64,000 nt of DNA from Microvirga aerophila (GTDB taxonomy: Bacteria > Pseudomonadota > Alphaproteobacteria > Rhizobiales > Beijerinckiaceae). Position 1 is the stretch's first letter. Each line of letters starts with the position of its first letter. Of this stretch, positions 47,401-55,229 are shown in pieces. Both the position numbers and the translations under genes were made by a program. The DNA lies in NCBI RefSeq assembly GCF_003332305.1, contig NZ_QOIO01000003.1, positions 62,001 through 126,000 on the forward strand. Reading direction: 5' to 3'. The notes under the pieces are model-generated. The model had not been told where the DNA came from and did no database searches. It was given only the letters and a program-made list of their open reading frames with translations.

Positions 47401-47846
47401 GTAAATAAAATACTGTCCCCGGCAGCCAAGCCGCCAAATCTCTCCTGCCATTCCTTTCTGCTGACGAAGGGCAGTGCCACGAGATATTCCACCGGCATAC
47501 CGGCGATCCCCCTATCCCGTAGCATATCCTTCAAGGCGAACATCTGTGTTCGTGCCTGACTGTGTGGCTGCTCCTGTGTGCGGTACCACCCTGCCATTTG
47601 CCAGACACTGCCATTGATTGCGTCGATATTCGCAATGCGGCAGCCCTTGCATTCCAGGATCAGGAGACGCCGAAAAGGCAAGACGAGGAGAATGTCGGGT
47701 TCATATCGGGTAAAACCATCAGATCCGGTTATCGGCAGTCGATAGTATGCACCACCTAGCACGGCCTCGAGACCGACCTGTAACGCTGTCCAGACAGCGT
47801 CTTCGCCGGCATTGGCATCATACAGAGAAGTCGGATAGAACTTCAT
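44412..47846 (-). CDS. AddB-like protein with N-terminal NERD-type nuclease domain and C-terminal Fe-S cysteines
   Basis: Residues 1-120 look like a NERD nuclease: Glu15, Asp51 (EPDILL) and Glu65-x-Lys67 (LILECKG). The long middle part resembles the inactive helicase-like fold of AddB/Cas4-type partners. The end has LCPYRF followed by Cys1130, Cys1133 and Cys1139 (C-x2-C-x5-C), the iron-sulfur staple of AddB nucleases. Between these cysteines I do not find an intact D...ExK: the region ADFLEL...WLQYGRRDV lacks the E-x-K. So the C-terminal nuclease may be dead and the added N-terminal domain may do the cutting. Product 1144 residues. Confidence 0.7.
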   Translation of the reverse strand: MKFYPTSLYDANAGEDAVWTALQVGLEAVLGGAYYRLPITGSDGFTRYEPDILLVLPFRRLLILECKGCRIANIDAINGSVWQMAGWYRTQEQPHSQARTQMFALKDMLRDRGIAGMPVEYLVALPFVSRKEWQERFGGLAAGDSILFTEDLAPEALIRRIEAIQTHDMVDEASWGRLSEVLGSSDRWSSGGARVQGSPTVNPDDRTAIARRVTILRYTGTPPSAQQLCSTIGIGLEAPYTYLVATAALERRRSAEALGGQHQVRKNLRSDAEQTEEVQLLFSKALRHFISRPILSRSEERVLIRRAIREVAEHDAYAAEQLRHDVFAWRDVLAELEEAGIDLAVSSGSTNHDWADPALRDLAVRLQASFRRQRQNAGRRRETFEGAARHYLDHVYEPTPTVVMEGFTRLTPLQRHFIWRCAEKGARVWVVQPYRSEQSRGFAALDDTYKDFLNGATILDIRTDPVGQGNMLVQLQQGLFSNQVPAGANPSNGSVRVDRFEHRNDEVAACVERILAALSDPDDSRLPKDIAVVCSDPQGTVPLLREEAEVRGKPDLFSVPPRQLLLTPVGRFALTLYEVWESDGLDLDAEQFATLLASGWLGAAAQRSIEPFTAIAAQQFLSCRTARDWLEAFGRLELQRKAGPGLLGSLYARLPSSLIEDTHLRLWRETIHTVVRLCRKLFQSGEKPIGDHIALLLDEIERLDPDRILLAEREVLTSIRDAFADLASANSVLMDAGEFGQVLNGLIRERADGTGISDGELPGSQAGKQPDRIWVVGPEGIDNVTCHTVFFLGLDDRNMPASGGPRWPRAEWNLEEHIKRERYRFLAVLRAAEHRLYLSYAGRDWEQTYRASLYLDMVGSFVRTNVVAPRPSPPSQEVVTADLPARHHISVHRSRYDIAEIAIFKLCPYRFKLEALTNWARCYSNSWQLAWIARGVWIAEIFAHVHAVAPGRHAPIEMSELLQTAVAATKCAVVDRFRGLHPLTWISVERDVRQSVVWLANKMIQRGAECGITSSTNSFSKELSIDSERTVIIEASADFLELRGTWANPLWETNRRAVWLQYGRRDVGIPAQQGELSLFTRLYDAVSWWGDMSFHLSRTAKMEVSKADELREAVRHIQAGAFPKNPGDHCRYCPVHDTCMGLLP

Positions 47847-48705
47847 AGAGCTCTCAGACGTCGACCAACATGGGTATGGACCACCGTTCGCTTAATGCGG
47901 GGCAGAAATCTTGTTATTGTACTCATCAGCAGAAGCAACATTGTATAGAGTTACATTATCGGCGGAACTTACTAATATTGCTCGATATTGCTGCTGGGAA
48001 CGCCAATAACCAATCTTGGTGGTAAAGTTCAGTCGGACGCTGCTTTCTTCGCACAAAACGGGTCATAATCTTAAATTTCGCTGCTCAATTTTGCGCTCTG
48101 ATCACTGTTGCGAGCCTCATCTATGGTGCACCCATTCTGTTCTGCCCACTGCTCAGCAATACACTCGTCGACGCCGCCTTCATCGATCCGCATTACGACA
48201 GTTTCGTTATTCTAGTCTTGGCGCCGAGTCTTTTGCCTGACCCATCAATTTTCCCTAGCTGTAGGATGGGAATATAAGGGGGCCGAGAAAATACTTCTAG
48301 CGCATCAGGCGACTCTTTAGAACTATGCCCCTAGCCAACTATGCTCTGCTTTCCGAGTTGGTCCGGAAGGAGGGGAGAGAGCAACATTATTGCGTTTTAG
48401 GGCGACGAACTGGGTAAAGTTGTGCCTAAAAGAAAGCAGTCATGAACTGCTGATCATCGCAAGTTGCGGAACCTCCAGCACTACGGATAAGAGCACTCCG
48501 CTCCCTAAGCTTGGCGTTAACGCGGACTATCCTCAAAGCGTGACAACGGATGCGGATTGGTGTCTGGGCGAAAACCCTCCAGGGCCTACCTGGGCGTCGC
48601 ACGTGAAACGACCCCACACGAATGCCCCCAAGGTCTTATTGAACGGTGACTTCATTCCTTCTCCTGTTACCTTTGCATTCAAAGAACAGGGGGGCTCGAT
48701 TCGAA
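47847..48705. other. Intergenic region between divergent operons (859 bp)
   Basis: This AT-rich gap separates the minus-strand AddB-like gene from the plus-strand zinc-finger operon and must hold both promoters; I could not choose a single convincing pair of hexamers. A minus-strand ORF of 40 codons (48071-48193) without a ribosome site is probably chance. AGGGGGG at 48688-48694 is the ribosome site of the next gene. Confidence 0.45.
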
Positions 48706-49857
48706 ATGCCAACGTTCGGCTGGGTCCAAGAGGACGCTTGGGACAGGATACTGACTGCCACCGAAAGCGTGCCGGAGCCATCCGGTGAGCGGGCGCCAAC
48801 ATTCGCATGTCCGTTCTGCTCCCGCATTCTCCAGACGCCGGCCGAGTTCCAGGCCCATTTGTCGGCGTCGCACCATGTCGCGCGTCCCATGATGCTGATC
48901 GCCGGTAAGGAGCCGACCTCCTCCTTCGTCTTACGGGAGCGTGTGCTGCCCTCCGACATCGTCCTCGCCAACGTGACCTCTGCCAGCCTTTCAATCGACG
49001 GTATCTCCTTCAAAAAGATCACTGCGACAGAGCTCGGGCGGGCATTGGCGAGGACTAACCTGGCGACAGTGCGAGTGCGGCTTGAGAACGCTGCCCAGAA
49101 GGGGACCACCCCGGTCACTGGCGGCTATGACCTCTCGATCCGGGTCGCCAGCTCCGCCGCGCTCCAGGCGGTCGAGCGCGCCTTCGAAGAGCACCTCAAC
49201 GTCGAGGGGCTGTCAGTTGGGACGGTCGACAGGTTCCTGGCGGATCCAAGGTGCGCCGGCGCCGCGAGCGATTACGCGACAGGCATGGCCGAGTATGCCT
49301 TAGGGCTGCTGATCAAAGAGCGACCTCATGGCCAGGGCATCACCTCGCCTTTGGAGCGCTTCCGCGAGCACTTCGGGTCCGCGAATTTGAAGCTTTCGCC
49401 CCACAATCGACCGTTACCCGCGCTCTTGTGCGCTCTCATGCGCTTTGCGCTGAACAACTTCTCTGGCGCCGGCGTACCAACCGGACATGCTGGGCTAGAT
49501 GCAGCCACTGCGATCCTGAGGGGACCGAGCTTCCACGGTCCGCCAATTCCGACCAGCCCAGGGGGCGCGACGCGGCGGGTATGTCCCATCGATCACGGTA
49601 CGAGCCGTATTCTCCTCCTGGCGGATCGCCTTGCCGGCACAGGACGGTGGAGCAGTGTCCTACAGGACGAGTGCCGACAGGTGGCAGGTGCCGGGACCTT
49701 GGACCTGATGGACCAACAAAAGGCCCTAGCCCTGTGGGCCTTGGCGGCTTGGCGCCTTGGGGCTACCCGTGATGCCATTGAACCCTTGGAACGCATTGCG
49801 GCGACATACCCATTCGCCGAGTGGGCTTCCTCCTATCTTGAAGCGGTGAGCGCGTGA
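48706..49857 (+). CDS. C2H2 zinc-finger protein, first gene of a Zn-finger/coiled-coil/Hsp70 operon
   Basis: A single C2H2 finger is formed by Cys35, Cys38, His51 and His56 (FACPFCSRILQTPAEFQAHL...H). The rest of the 383 residues is not recognised; the last 100 are helical and TPR-like (QKALALWALAAWRLGATRDA). ATG 48706 is preferred for the AGGGGGG 11 bases upstream. Its stop overlaps the GTG of the next gene (GTGA), so it is translated together with the coiled-coil and Hsp70-like proteins. Nucleic-acid or protein recognition by the finger is inferred. No known system with this trio is recognised. Confidence 0.7.
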   Translation: MPTFGWVQEDAWDRILTATESVPEPSGERAPTFACPFCSRILQTPAEFQAHLSASHHVARPMMLIAGKEPTSSFVLRERVLPSDIVLANVTSASLSIDGISFKKITATELGRALARTNLATVRVRLENAAQKGTTPVTGGYDLSIRVASSAALQAVERAFEEHLNVEGLSVGTVDRFLADPRCAGAASDYATGMAEYALGLLIKERPHGQGITSPLERFREHFGSANLKLSPHNRPLPALLCALMRFALNNFSGAGVPTGHAGLDAATAILRGPSFHGPPIPTSPGGATRRVCPIDHGTSRILLLADRLAGTGRWSSVLQDECRQVAGAGTLDLMDQQKALALWALAAWRLGATRDAIEPLERIAATYPFAEWASSYLEAVSA

Positions 49858-50879
49858 ACGACCAATCCCCTGAAACCCCCGCCCAGCCGCTGCAGCAACC
49901 CGATCCGGATGCGCCCAGGGCTGCGAAGTCTGCAAAGAGCAAGCGTGCTGAAGGTCCTCCTGTGGAACCGACCCTGACAGCCTATTTCGGCAAGGACGTG
50001 GTTCAGCCTGGTCCCTTCATCAGGGCGGTCCGGTCGGCAAAGATCCATCGGTTCATGGATGACGACATCAAAGCTGCGTCCTCCCTGGCTCCCGAAACAG
50101 ATCCAATCGGATCGCGCTTGCTCGCACTCGCCGCCATGCCGACGCTGCCGAAAGCAGTTGAGCGCTGGATCTGGCCCGAAATCCAGGCTTTCCTGCAGAC
50201 AAGGGTGCCTGCGGCCTTCGAGCCGTTCGACGCCGATGCCGATGTGACGTTCAGGCGTATCCACCGCGAGGTATCGCCTACCCTAGACGCTTCGGACCAG
50301 CAGCGGCGTCAGCAGGGCGAGACCCTTCTCCTGATTTCGCTTGCATGGCTCGGTACGCAACGGTCGCTCGACATAGTCTCGACATTGGACACCTTGCGGG
50401 ACACCTTTCCAGGTACCGAGGACTCAATCCGAGACGTGGTTCGGAAGGGTCTCGTCTCCGGCAAGTTTTCGGAGGTGAAGAGAACGGCCGCGGTGGCCAC
50501 CTTCATTGGGCACGCCCTGAAAGAGGCCCGCGCTTCGCTTGATATGGAGCGGCAGCGCCGGGCAGCCGTCGAGGACAGGCTTGGGGAAGCCAAAGCACAG
50601 ATCTCGGATCTGACGGCACAGAATGAGGTTCTCTCCCAGGAGCGGGGCCGCCTCGCCTCCGAGTTGGAGGCGGCGAAGCGCAGGCTTGAGGAAAGTCAGC
50701 AGCACGCCGGGCATGACATCGTGGAGCTGAGGTCCCAGCAGACACTTCTGTTGAAGAGACGCATCGCACCGCTGCTGAGTGACGCGGTGGACGCGTTAGA
50801 GATCGAGCCTCCTGTGCCTCACATCGCGATCAAACGCCTGAAATCGGCCATCGGCACCATTGAGGAGACCACCCGATGA
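49854..50879 (+). CDS. Coiled-coil protein, second gene of the Hsp70 operon
   Basis: The 341-residue protein has a disordered P/A/K-rich N-terminus (to residue ~45), a helical middle, and a coiled coil at about 225-300 (EARASLDMERQRRAAVEDRL, then QNEVLSQERGRLASELEAAK). A short helical C-terminus follows. A coiled-coil partner next to an Hsp70 brings to mind GrpE-like exchange factors, but no GrpE signature is seen. It is coupled at both ends (GTGA with the zinc-finger gene, ATGA with the Hsp70 gene). Confidence 0.65.
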   Translation: MNDQSPETPAQPLQQPDPDAPRAAKSAKSKRAEGPPVEPTLTAYFGKDVVQPGPFIRAVRSAKIHRFMDDDIKAASSLAPETDPIGSRLLALAAMPTLPKAVERWIWPEIQAFLQTRVPAAFEPFDADADVTFRRIHREVSPTLDASDQQRRQQGETLLLISLAWLGTQRSLDIVSTLDTLRDTFPGTEDSIRDVVRKGLVSGKFSEVKRTAAVATFIGHALKEARASLDMERQRRAAVEDRLGEAKAQISDLTAQNEVLSQERGRLASELEAAKRRLEESQQHAGHDIVELRSQQTLLLKRRIAPLLSDAVDALEIEPPVPHIAIKRLKSAIGTIEETTR

Positions 50880-52831
50880 CCGGGATGACATTTGGAATCG
50901 ACTTCGGCACCACCAACAGCCTTGCCGCCTCCATCATCGGCGACCGTCCGGTCCCGCTGGCCGACGACGAGGGGCGGCCGCACCCTTCCGTGATCTGGTA
51001 CCGCGGAAGCGACATCGTGATCGGTCGCGAGGCGAAGCAGCATCTCGATATCGACCAGGGTGGTGCGCCTCCAGGCTTCGTCCGCTCGCCAAAGATGAGC
51101 CTGCGCCGCCAGGGGCCGATCTTCGTGGATGGACGTCCCGTCGATCCGGTCGATGCGGTTGCGGAGGTTCTAAAGCACCTCAAGAAGGATGCGGCGGTCG
51201 CCCGCGAGAGGGCGCCGGGCCGCGATCTTGGACGCGCCGTGATGACGATCCCCGTTGACTTTGGTGGGCCGGAAAGGCGAGCCCTCCGGCAGGCCGCTCG
51301 TGCCGCCGGCATTTCGGTCGTCCAGTTTGTGCATGAGCCCGTTGCGGCTCTCTACGGTTACCTTCGTTCGCAGCCGGACATGAATCGTGAGCTCGCCCGT
51401 CTGGAGGGGCGGTCTGTCCTGGTGTTCGACTGGGGTGGCGGCACCCTCGATCTGACGCTCTGTAAGATCCAGGGTGGCTCCATCATGCAGGTGGCCAACG
51501 CGGGTGACAACGAGATCGGAGGCGACGAGTTCGACAACAGACTGCGGAACCTGTTCCGTGCCAAGCACGCCACCGCGCACAGACTCGATGACATCTCGGC
51601 CCTGGAGCAGCCTGGCATGGCCGCGAAGCTCCTGAACCAGTGCGAGTTGGTTAAGATCCACCTTTCGAACCCGAACACCGAGAGCGAGGAAGTCTTTATC
51701 GGCAACTATCTCAAGGTGGAAGGCCCTTCTAGGCACCTTGTCAACTCGGTCACCCGGGCCGAACTGGAGGAGGCAAGCCAGAGCATCGTTGCACGAGGCC
51801 TCGCGCTCATCGACTCGGTCCTCGCAAGGGCCCGCCTGACCTACCAGGACATCGAGCTCTGCCTCGCAACAGGCGGCATGGTGAACATGCCGGCGATCCA
51901 GGCTGGGCTAACCGAGCGCTTCGTGGGACGAGTTCCAAAATTGGGCAACGGCGACCGCATCATCGCGGAAGGAGCTGCCTGGATTGCCCATGACGGGCTC
52001 CGTCTCACCTTGTCCAAGCCGATTGAGATCCTTGTGGCCGACAGTTCCGGGCGAGGAGCCTATTACCCCCTCGTGCCAGCCGGCCTGCAGCTGCCCGTTG
52101 AGAACCAGGTCATTCCAGCCACCAATACCCGGCTTTACTGCGTCGATCCGCGGGAAGGGATTGCGGTCGTTGAATTGGCGAAACCTGCCCGAATTGGAAC
52201 AGCCAACCCGGAGGATCCGCGGAGCACCCTTTGCGTGCTCAACCTGCCGGTCGACCCAAAGGCGCAGCCACTCCTGGAGCGGCTTGAGTGCCACCTCCAG
52301 ATTGATCACGACTATGTCTCCACCGTCATCCTGCGCTCGACCGGGCGCGGTGCCGAGGCCAGGTCTGAGTTTCACGACCTGGAATTCGGTTTGGCGCTCC
52401 CGGTCAGCCATTCGGCCGAGGCAGGCGGAGACCCGGAAGGAGGCCACGGGAAGCCCAAACGGGGACCAGCATCGGTTGTGGCCACCGCGACCAGTACTGT
52501 TACCCAGCGCACGAACCTTGCTATCAATCCAAATGGGACGCTTTCCACCGACGACCTTTGGAAGCTCGTCCCGGGTGACATCCTTGCACAGTGGCGGCCA
52601 CACCACTTTGACAATCGAACTGCCACACTTAGTTCGCGGCAAACGTTGGAGCGTTCCTTCTATACTCCATGCTCACGTTGCAAGCGTCTGGAATCCCAAA
52701 TCCTCTCCGAGGGGCCGGTTGAGGAATGCCGTGGCCGACGCTGTGGTGCTGACCTGCCACCTAAAGCTCCCGACCACCCACCGCTGGCAAAGGGTTCGCC
52801 AAGGGACCAGTTTACGGGGCCAAATGCTTGA
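50876..52831 (+). CDS. Hsp70-like ATPase with C-terminal zinc ribbon
   Basis: The actin-like Hsp70 nucleotide-binding domain is well formed: GIDFGTTNS (phosphate 1), VFDWGGGTLDLT (phosphate 2) and LATGGMVNMP (adenosine). The usual DnaK substrate-binding domain and lid are not evident; instead there is a beta-rich stretch, a linker, and a four-Cys module (Cys599, Cys602, Cys618, Cys623), likely a zinc ribbon. A housekeeping DnaK would have neither this tail nor these neighbours. It is coupled to the coiled-coil gene by ATGA. Role inferred: ATP-driven switch of an accessory, possibly defensive, system. Confidence 0.85.
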   Translation: MTGMTFGIDFGTTNSLAASIIGDRPVPLADDEGRPHPSVIWYRGSDIVIGREAKQHLDIDQGGAPPGFVRSPKMSLRRQGPIFVDGRPVDPVDAVAEVLKHLKKDAAVARERAPGRDLGRAVMTIPVDFGGPERRALRQAARAAGISVVQFVHEPVAALYGYLRSQPDMNRELARLEGRSVLVFDWGGGTLDLTLCKIQGGSIMQVANAGDNEIGGDEFDNRLRNLFRAKHATAHRLDDISALEQPGMAAKLLNQCELVKIHLSNPNTESEEVFIGNYLKVEGPSRHLVNSVTRAELEEASQSIVARGLALIDSVLARARLTYQDIELCLATGGMVNMPAIQAGLTERFVGRVPKLGNGDRIIAEGAAWIAHDGLRLTLSKPIEILVADSSGRGAYYPLVPAGLQLPVENQVIPATNTRLYCVDPREGIAVVELAKPARIGTANPEDPRSTLCVLNLPVDPKAQPLLERLECHLQIDHDYVSTVILRSTGRGAEARSEFHDLEFGLALPVSHSAEAGGDPEGGHGKPKRGPASVVATATSTVTQRTNLAINPNGTLSTDDLWKLVPGDILAQWRPHHFDNRTATLSSRQTLERSFYTPCSRCKRLESQILSEGPVEECRGRRCGADLPPKAPDHPPLAKGSPRDQFTGPNA

Positions 52832-52889
52832 ACAAACACGAACGCCATAAGCAAAGATATTTTTGGGAAAAAGGACGTCCTGCATCCCA

Positions 52890-52918
52890 TTGACTCATTC
52901 ATGCAATCTCCCCATAAC
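52890..52918 (+). promoter_or_regulatory. Candidate sigma-70 promoter of the HTH-like gene
   Basis: TTGACT (52890-52895) and CATAAC (52913-52918) are separated by 17 bp. A 22-nt palindrome begins eight bases after the -10, right where transcription would start. Confidence 0.5.
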
Positions 52919-52925
52919 TTCGCCA

Positions 52926-52947
52926 GGAAGCGGGATATCCCGCTTCC
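52926..52947. promoter_or_regulatory. 22-nt perfect palindrome, likely operator
   Basis: GGAAGCGGGAT and its exact reverse complement form a gapless palindrome just after the promoter and 14 bp before ATG 52962. Its position over the transcription start fits an operator for a dimeric repressor, perhaps the HTH-like product encoded next. Confidence 0.6.
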
Positions 52948-52961
52948 CAAGTGGAGTGGGC

Positions 52962-53945
52962 ATGGACACAAACGATTTATATGAATTGCGTCAGAACGAA
53001 TTCGGCGCCGAGTACGAAGACTTCGAAGGCGCCGACATCGTCGGCTTGGTCGTAAAGACCGGCGATTGGTTGGAGGCTCTTCTGATGAACCAGAATGCCG
53101 TCAACGCGACGATGACGGTCCTCTACGAGCAGCTGTTTGGTGCCGAACACAACGACGGGCCTAAGGGCTGGCGCGAACTCTGGGATAGCGTCTCCCTAAA
53201 CGACCAGCTGATGCCGCGCGGTGCCCAGTTCATTGTCTCGTTGAATGCCTTCGCCTTCTGGGGCCTGCGCCCGGACGCCGCATTCTTCGAGCTGGGATGC
53301 CAGGACAACATCGATGCCGCCGTCGAGGCTTACGTGGCACGTGCCCGTACGCTGCTTGACGCCATCCCACCTGGCTGGGGCGAGGTGTCGGAACTGCGCC
53401 GAACGGTGTTGGCCTCAGAGGCGCGCATCCGCATCGACACTGGCAAGGATGTCACGTCCGAGCAATTGGCTGCCTTGGCCCGCATCAGCCTGAAGAGCAT
53501 CAAGAACATGCTGACGCCCAAGGCGGGAGCAAGTGACCTCCGTCTCAACGCGGCTGGCGAGATCCCTGGTGCCGACGCTCTCCGGTGGTTGGAAGGCCGT
53601 GAGGATTTCAAGTCGTCGATCTGGCGCTCCGGGTCTGCAGTATCTCTGGTGCCTTCATCGGTCGAAGCCGAGGATGTTGGTGAGGTCGTATTCGTTCCCG
53701 TGGCCAAGGACGGCAGCTGGTTCGATCCGGTCGAATGCCGGAACTCGCGGGGCTACACCATCGGTCCTAAGGGGGCCGAGGAGCCAGTCGAGGATTACCG
53801 CCTCGCACTGGAGCGCTTGGCGCGCATGCGCACTCCCTACTGGCGCCGTCGCAACAGCGCCGGGAACTGGGGCATCGTCGCTGGCGTCTCATGGCAGCGC
53901 CGAGTCGTTCAGGAGCTCCCTGCCGTGGAAGGGGAGGGCCTCTGA
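52962..53945 (+). CDS. Putative HTH DNA-binding protein (327 aa)
   Basis: The N-terminal 150 residues are helical and unassigned. Residues ~165-215 (SEQLAALARISLKSIKNMLT..., then IPGADALRWLEGREDF) read like a helix-turn-helix followed by a Xre/MerR-type wing. The C-terminal part carries VVFVPVAKDGSWFDP. ATG 52962 has GGAG upstream and a promoter-palindrome before that, suggesting autoregulation. The stop overlaps the next small gene (TGATG). No family name can be given. Confidence 0.55.
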   Translation: MDTNDLYELRQNEFGAEYEDFEGADIVGLVVKTGDWLEALLMNQNAVNATMTVLYEQLFGAEHNDGPKGWRELWDSVSLNDQLMPRGAQFIVSLNAFAFWGLRPDAAFFELGCQDNIDAAVEAYVARARTLLDAIPPGWGEVSELRRTVLASEARIRIDTGKDVTSEQLAALARISLKSIKNMLTPKAGASDLRLNAAGEIPGADALRWLEGREDFKSSIWRSGSAVSLVPSSVEAEDVGEVVFVPVAKDGSWFDPVECRNSRGYTIGPKGAEEPVEDYRLALERLARMRTPYWRRRNSAGNWGIVAGVSWQRRVVQELPAVEGEGL

Positions 53946-54226
53946 TGCAGGACGATCGCACGGTTCACGTCCGCGAGCGGCTCAAACAGCGCGCCATCCC
54001 GCCCTTCATCGTCGACCTCCTGCAGCGTTTCGGATCCTCGATGCGTTGCGGCGGTGCCGAGCGGCTGTTCTTCGACAAGGCGGCCAGGCGCCGTCTGAAG
54101 GATTATCTGGGCGGATCGCGCGGACTGCAGGCCATAGAGACTTGGCTCAGCGTATACATGGTCCTCGGGGACAACGGCCTCGTCGTTACGGTTGCCCATC
54201 AGGAGGGGCGCTTCCGGCGCCCCTGA
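53945..54226 (+). CDS. Small protein (93 aa) coupled to the HTH-like gene
   Basis: The start ATG 53945 overlaps the stop of the HTH-like gene, so the two form an operon. The product (VRERLKQRAIPPFIVDLLQR..., RLFFDKAARRRL, MVLGDNGLVVTVAHQEGRF) is a small basic alpha/beta protein. The last strand resembles DUF4258/RelE-like small proteins, so a toxin-antitoxin-like arrangement with the HTH protein is possible. I have no catalytic residue to support this. Confidence 0.5.
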   Translation: MQDDRTVHVRERLKQRAIPPFIVDLLQRFGSSMRCGGAERLFFDKAARRRLKDYLGGSRGLQAIETWLSVYMVLGDNGLVVTVAHQEGRFRRP

Positions 54227-54324
54227 TCACCCACCTCATTCTGTAGCTCTAAAATTTCGGCTGGGGCCGATCCTGCATCGTCCCGTGACGGCCGTCCCAT
54301 GTCCAACAGCGAGTGCACACCATC

Positions 54325-55104
54325 ATGGAAGACCTCCTTCCCCGTTTTGCCGAGATCATTGCAGCCTCCTCTCAGGCTGAAATCCAGTCCGACCCGTCCT
54401 TGGGTGGCCGCCTTGTCCTGGATAGCCAAGACCCGTTTTGCGTGACCTACGCTCCGTTCGATCATATCAATAGTGGTGCCCGTGTCGTGCTCGTTGGCAT
54501 CACGCCAGGTCGCCAGCAGGCGGTGAACGCCCTTGTGGAGGCCCGGAGGCAGTTGGCGGCTGGTGCGGACATCGGGGCCGCCTCGAAGGCTGCGAAGGAG
54601 ACGGCCTCCTTTTCTGGCCAGATGCGCCCCAATCTGGTGGAGATGCTCGATTATATCGGCTTGCATAGATGGCTAGGCATCCGGTCGTCCCTGGAGCTAT
54701 TCGGTACCAGTGCTGGACTGGTCCACTACACATCCGCGCTCCGTTACCCAGTCTACAGTCAGGGCGAGAATTACTCCGGCTCATCCAAGATCACCTCGCA
54801 TCCGTTGCTGCGCCGCTATGTCCGGGAATTCCTCGGTGGTGAGACGCGCGCGCTGCCCAATGCTGTGTGGGTCCCGCTCGGCCCTTGGCCAACTGCGGCT
54901 CTCAACCTGCTGGTGCGAGAGGGACAGCTTGATCCGGCCAGGGTTCTCGACGGCCTTCCGCATCCGTCGGGCTCTAATGGTGAGCGCATCGCATACTTCC
55001 TGGGACGCAAGACCCGGGAGCTCCTGTCGAACAAGACCAACCCAGACCTAATTGATGCCGCCCGTGCTAAACTTGTGGGCCGCATGGCTGGATTGGCGGC
55101 ATAG
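54325..55104 (+). CDS. Uracil-DNA glycosylase superfamily-like protein
   Basis: Motif A is visible as VGITPG (residues 58-62 for GITPG), and motif B as HPSGSN (His213-Asn218), the two signatures of the UDG fold. The catalytic Asp/Asn found after motif A in active family members is not evident; the residues after GITPG are RQQ. So it may excise another base, bind without cutting, or act on the 7-deazaguanine base. ATG 54325 is chosen; GTG 54313 is possible. A 12-bp stem hairpin follows the stop. It is the only gene between the small coupled gene and the HEPN gene. Confidence 0.65.
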   Translation: MEDLLPRFAEIIAASSQAEIQSDPSLGGRLVLDSQDPFCVTYAPFDHINSGARVVLVGITPGRQQAVNALVEARRQLAAGADIGAASKAAKETASFSGQMRPNLVEMLDYIGLHRWLGIRSSLELFGTSAGLVHYTSALRYPVYSQGENYSGSSKITSHPLLRRYVREFLGGETRALPNAVWVPLGPWPTAALNLLVREGQLDPARVLDGLPHPSGSNGERIAYFLGRKTRELLSNKTNPDLIDAARAKLVGRMAGLAA

Positions 55105-55114
55105 GCGTGATCTT

Positions 55115-55154
55115 CGATCCTCCACCCGCCGATTTTAGGTTCGGTGGAGGATCG
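55115..55154 (+). terminator. Hairpin after the UDG-like gene
   Basis: CGATCCTCCACC (55115-55126) pairs perfectly with 55143-55154 around a 16-nt loop. No T-run follows. It is probably a terminator or transcript-stabilising hairpin. Confidence 0.6.
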
Positions 55155-55229
55155 CTCAGTCGACTAGGGTGACGCCAGCCATGGCTAAATTCCCCTAGCC
55201 TAGTTGAGCGCAACTCACGGAGTGAGCAA

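Noticed and set aside
48071-48193. 40-codon minus-strand ORF in the gap before the zinc-finger operon
   Set aside because: Protein-like by eye but without a ribosome site or recognisable family.
48390-48788. Plus-strand ORF of 132 codons overlapping the zinc-finger gene start
   Set aside because: No ribosome site; overlaps the better-supported ATG 48706.
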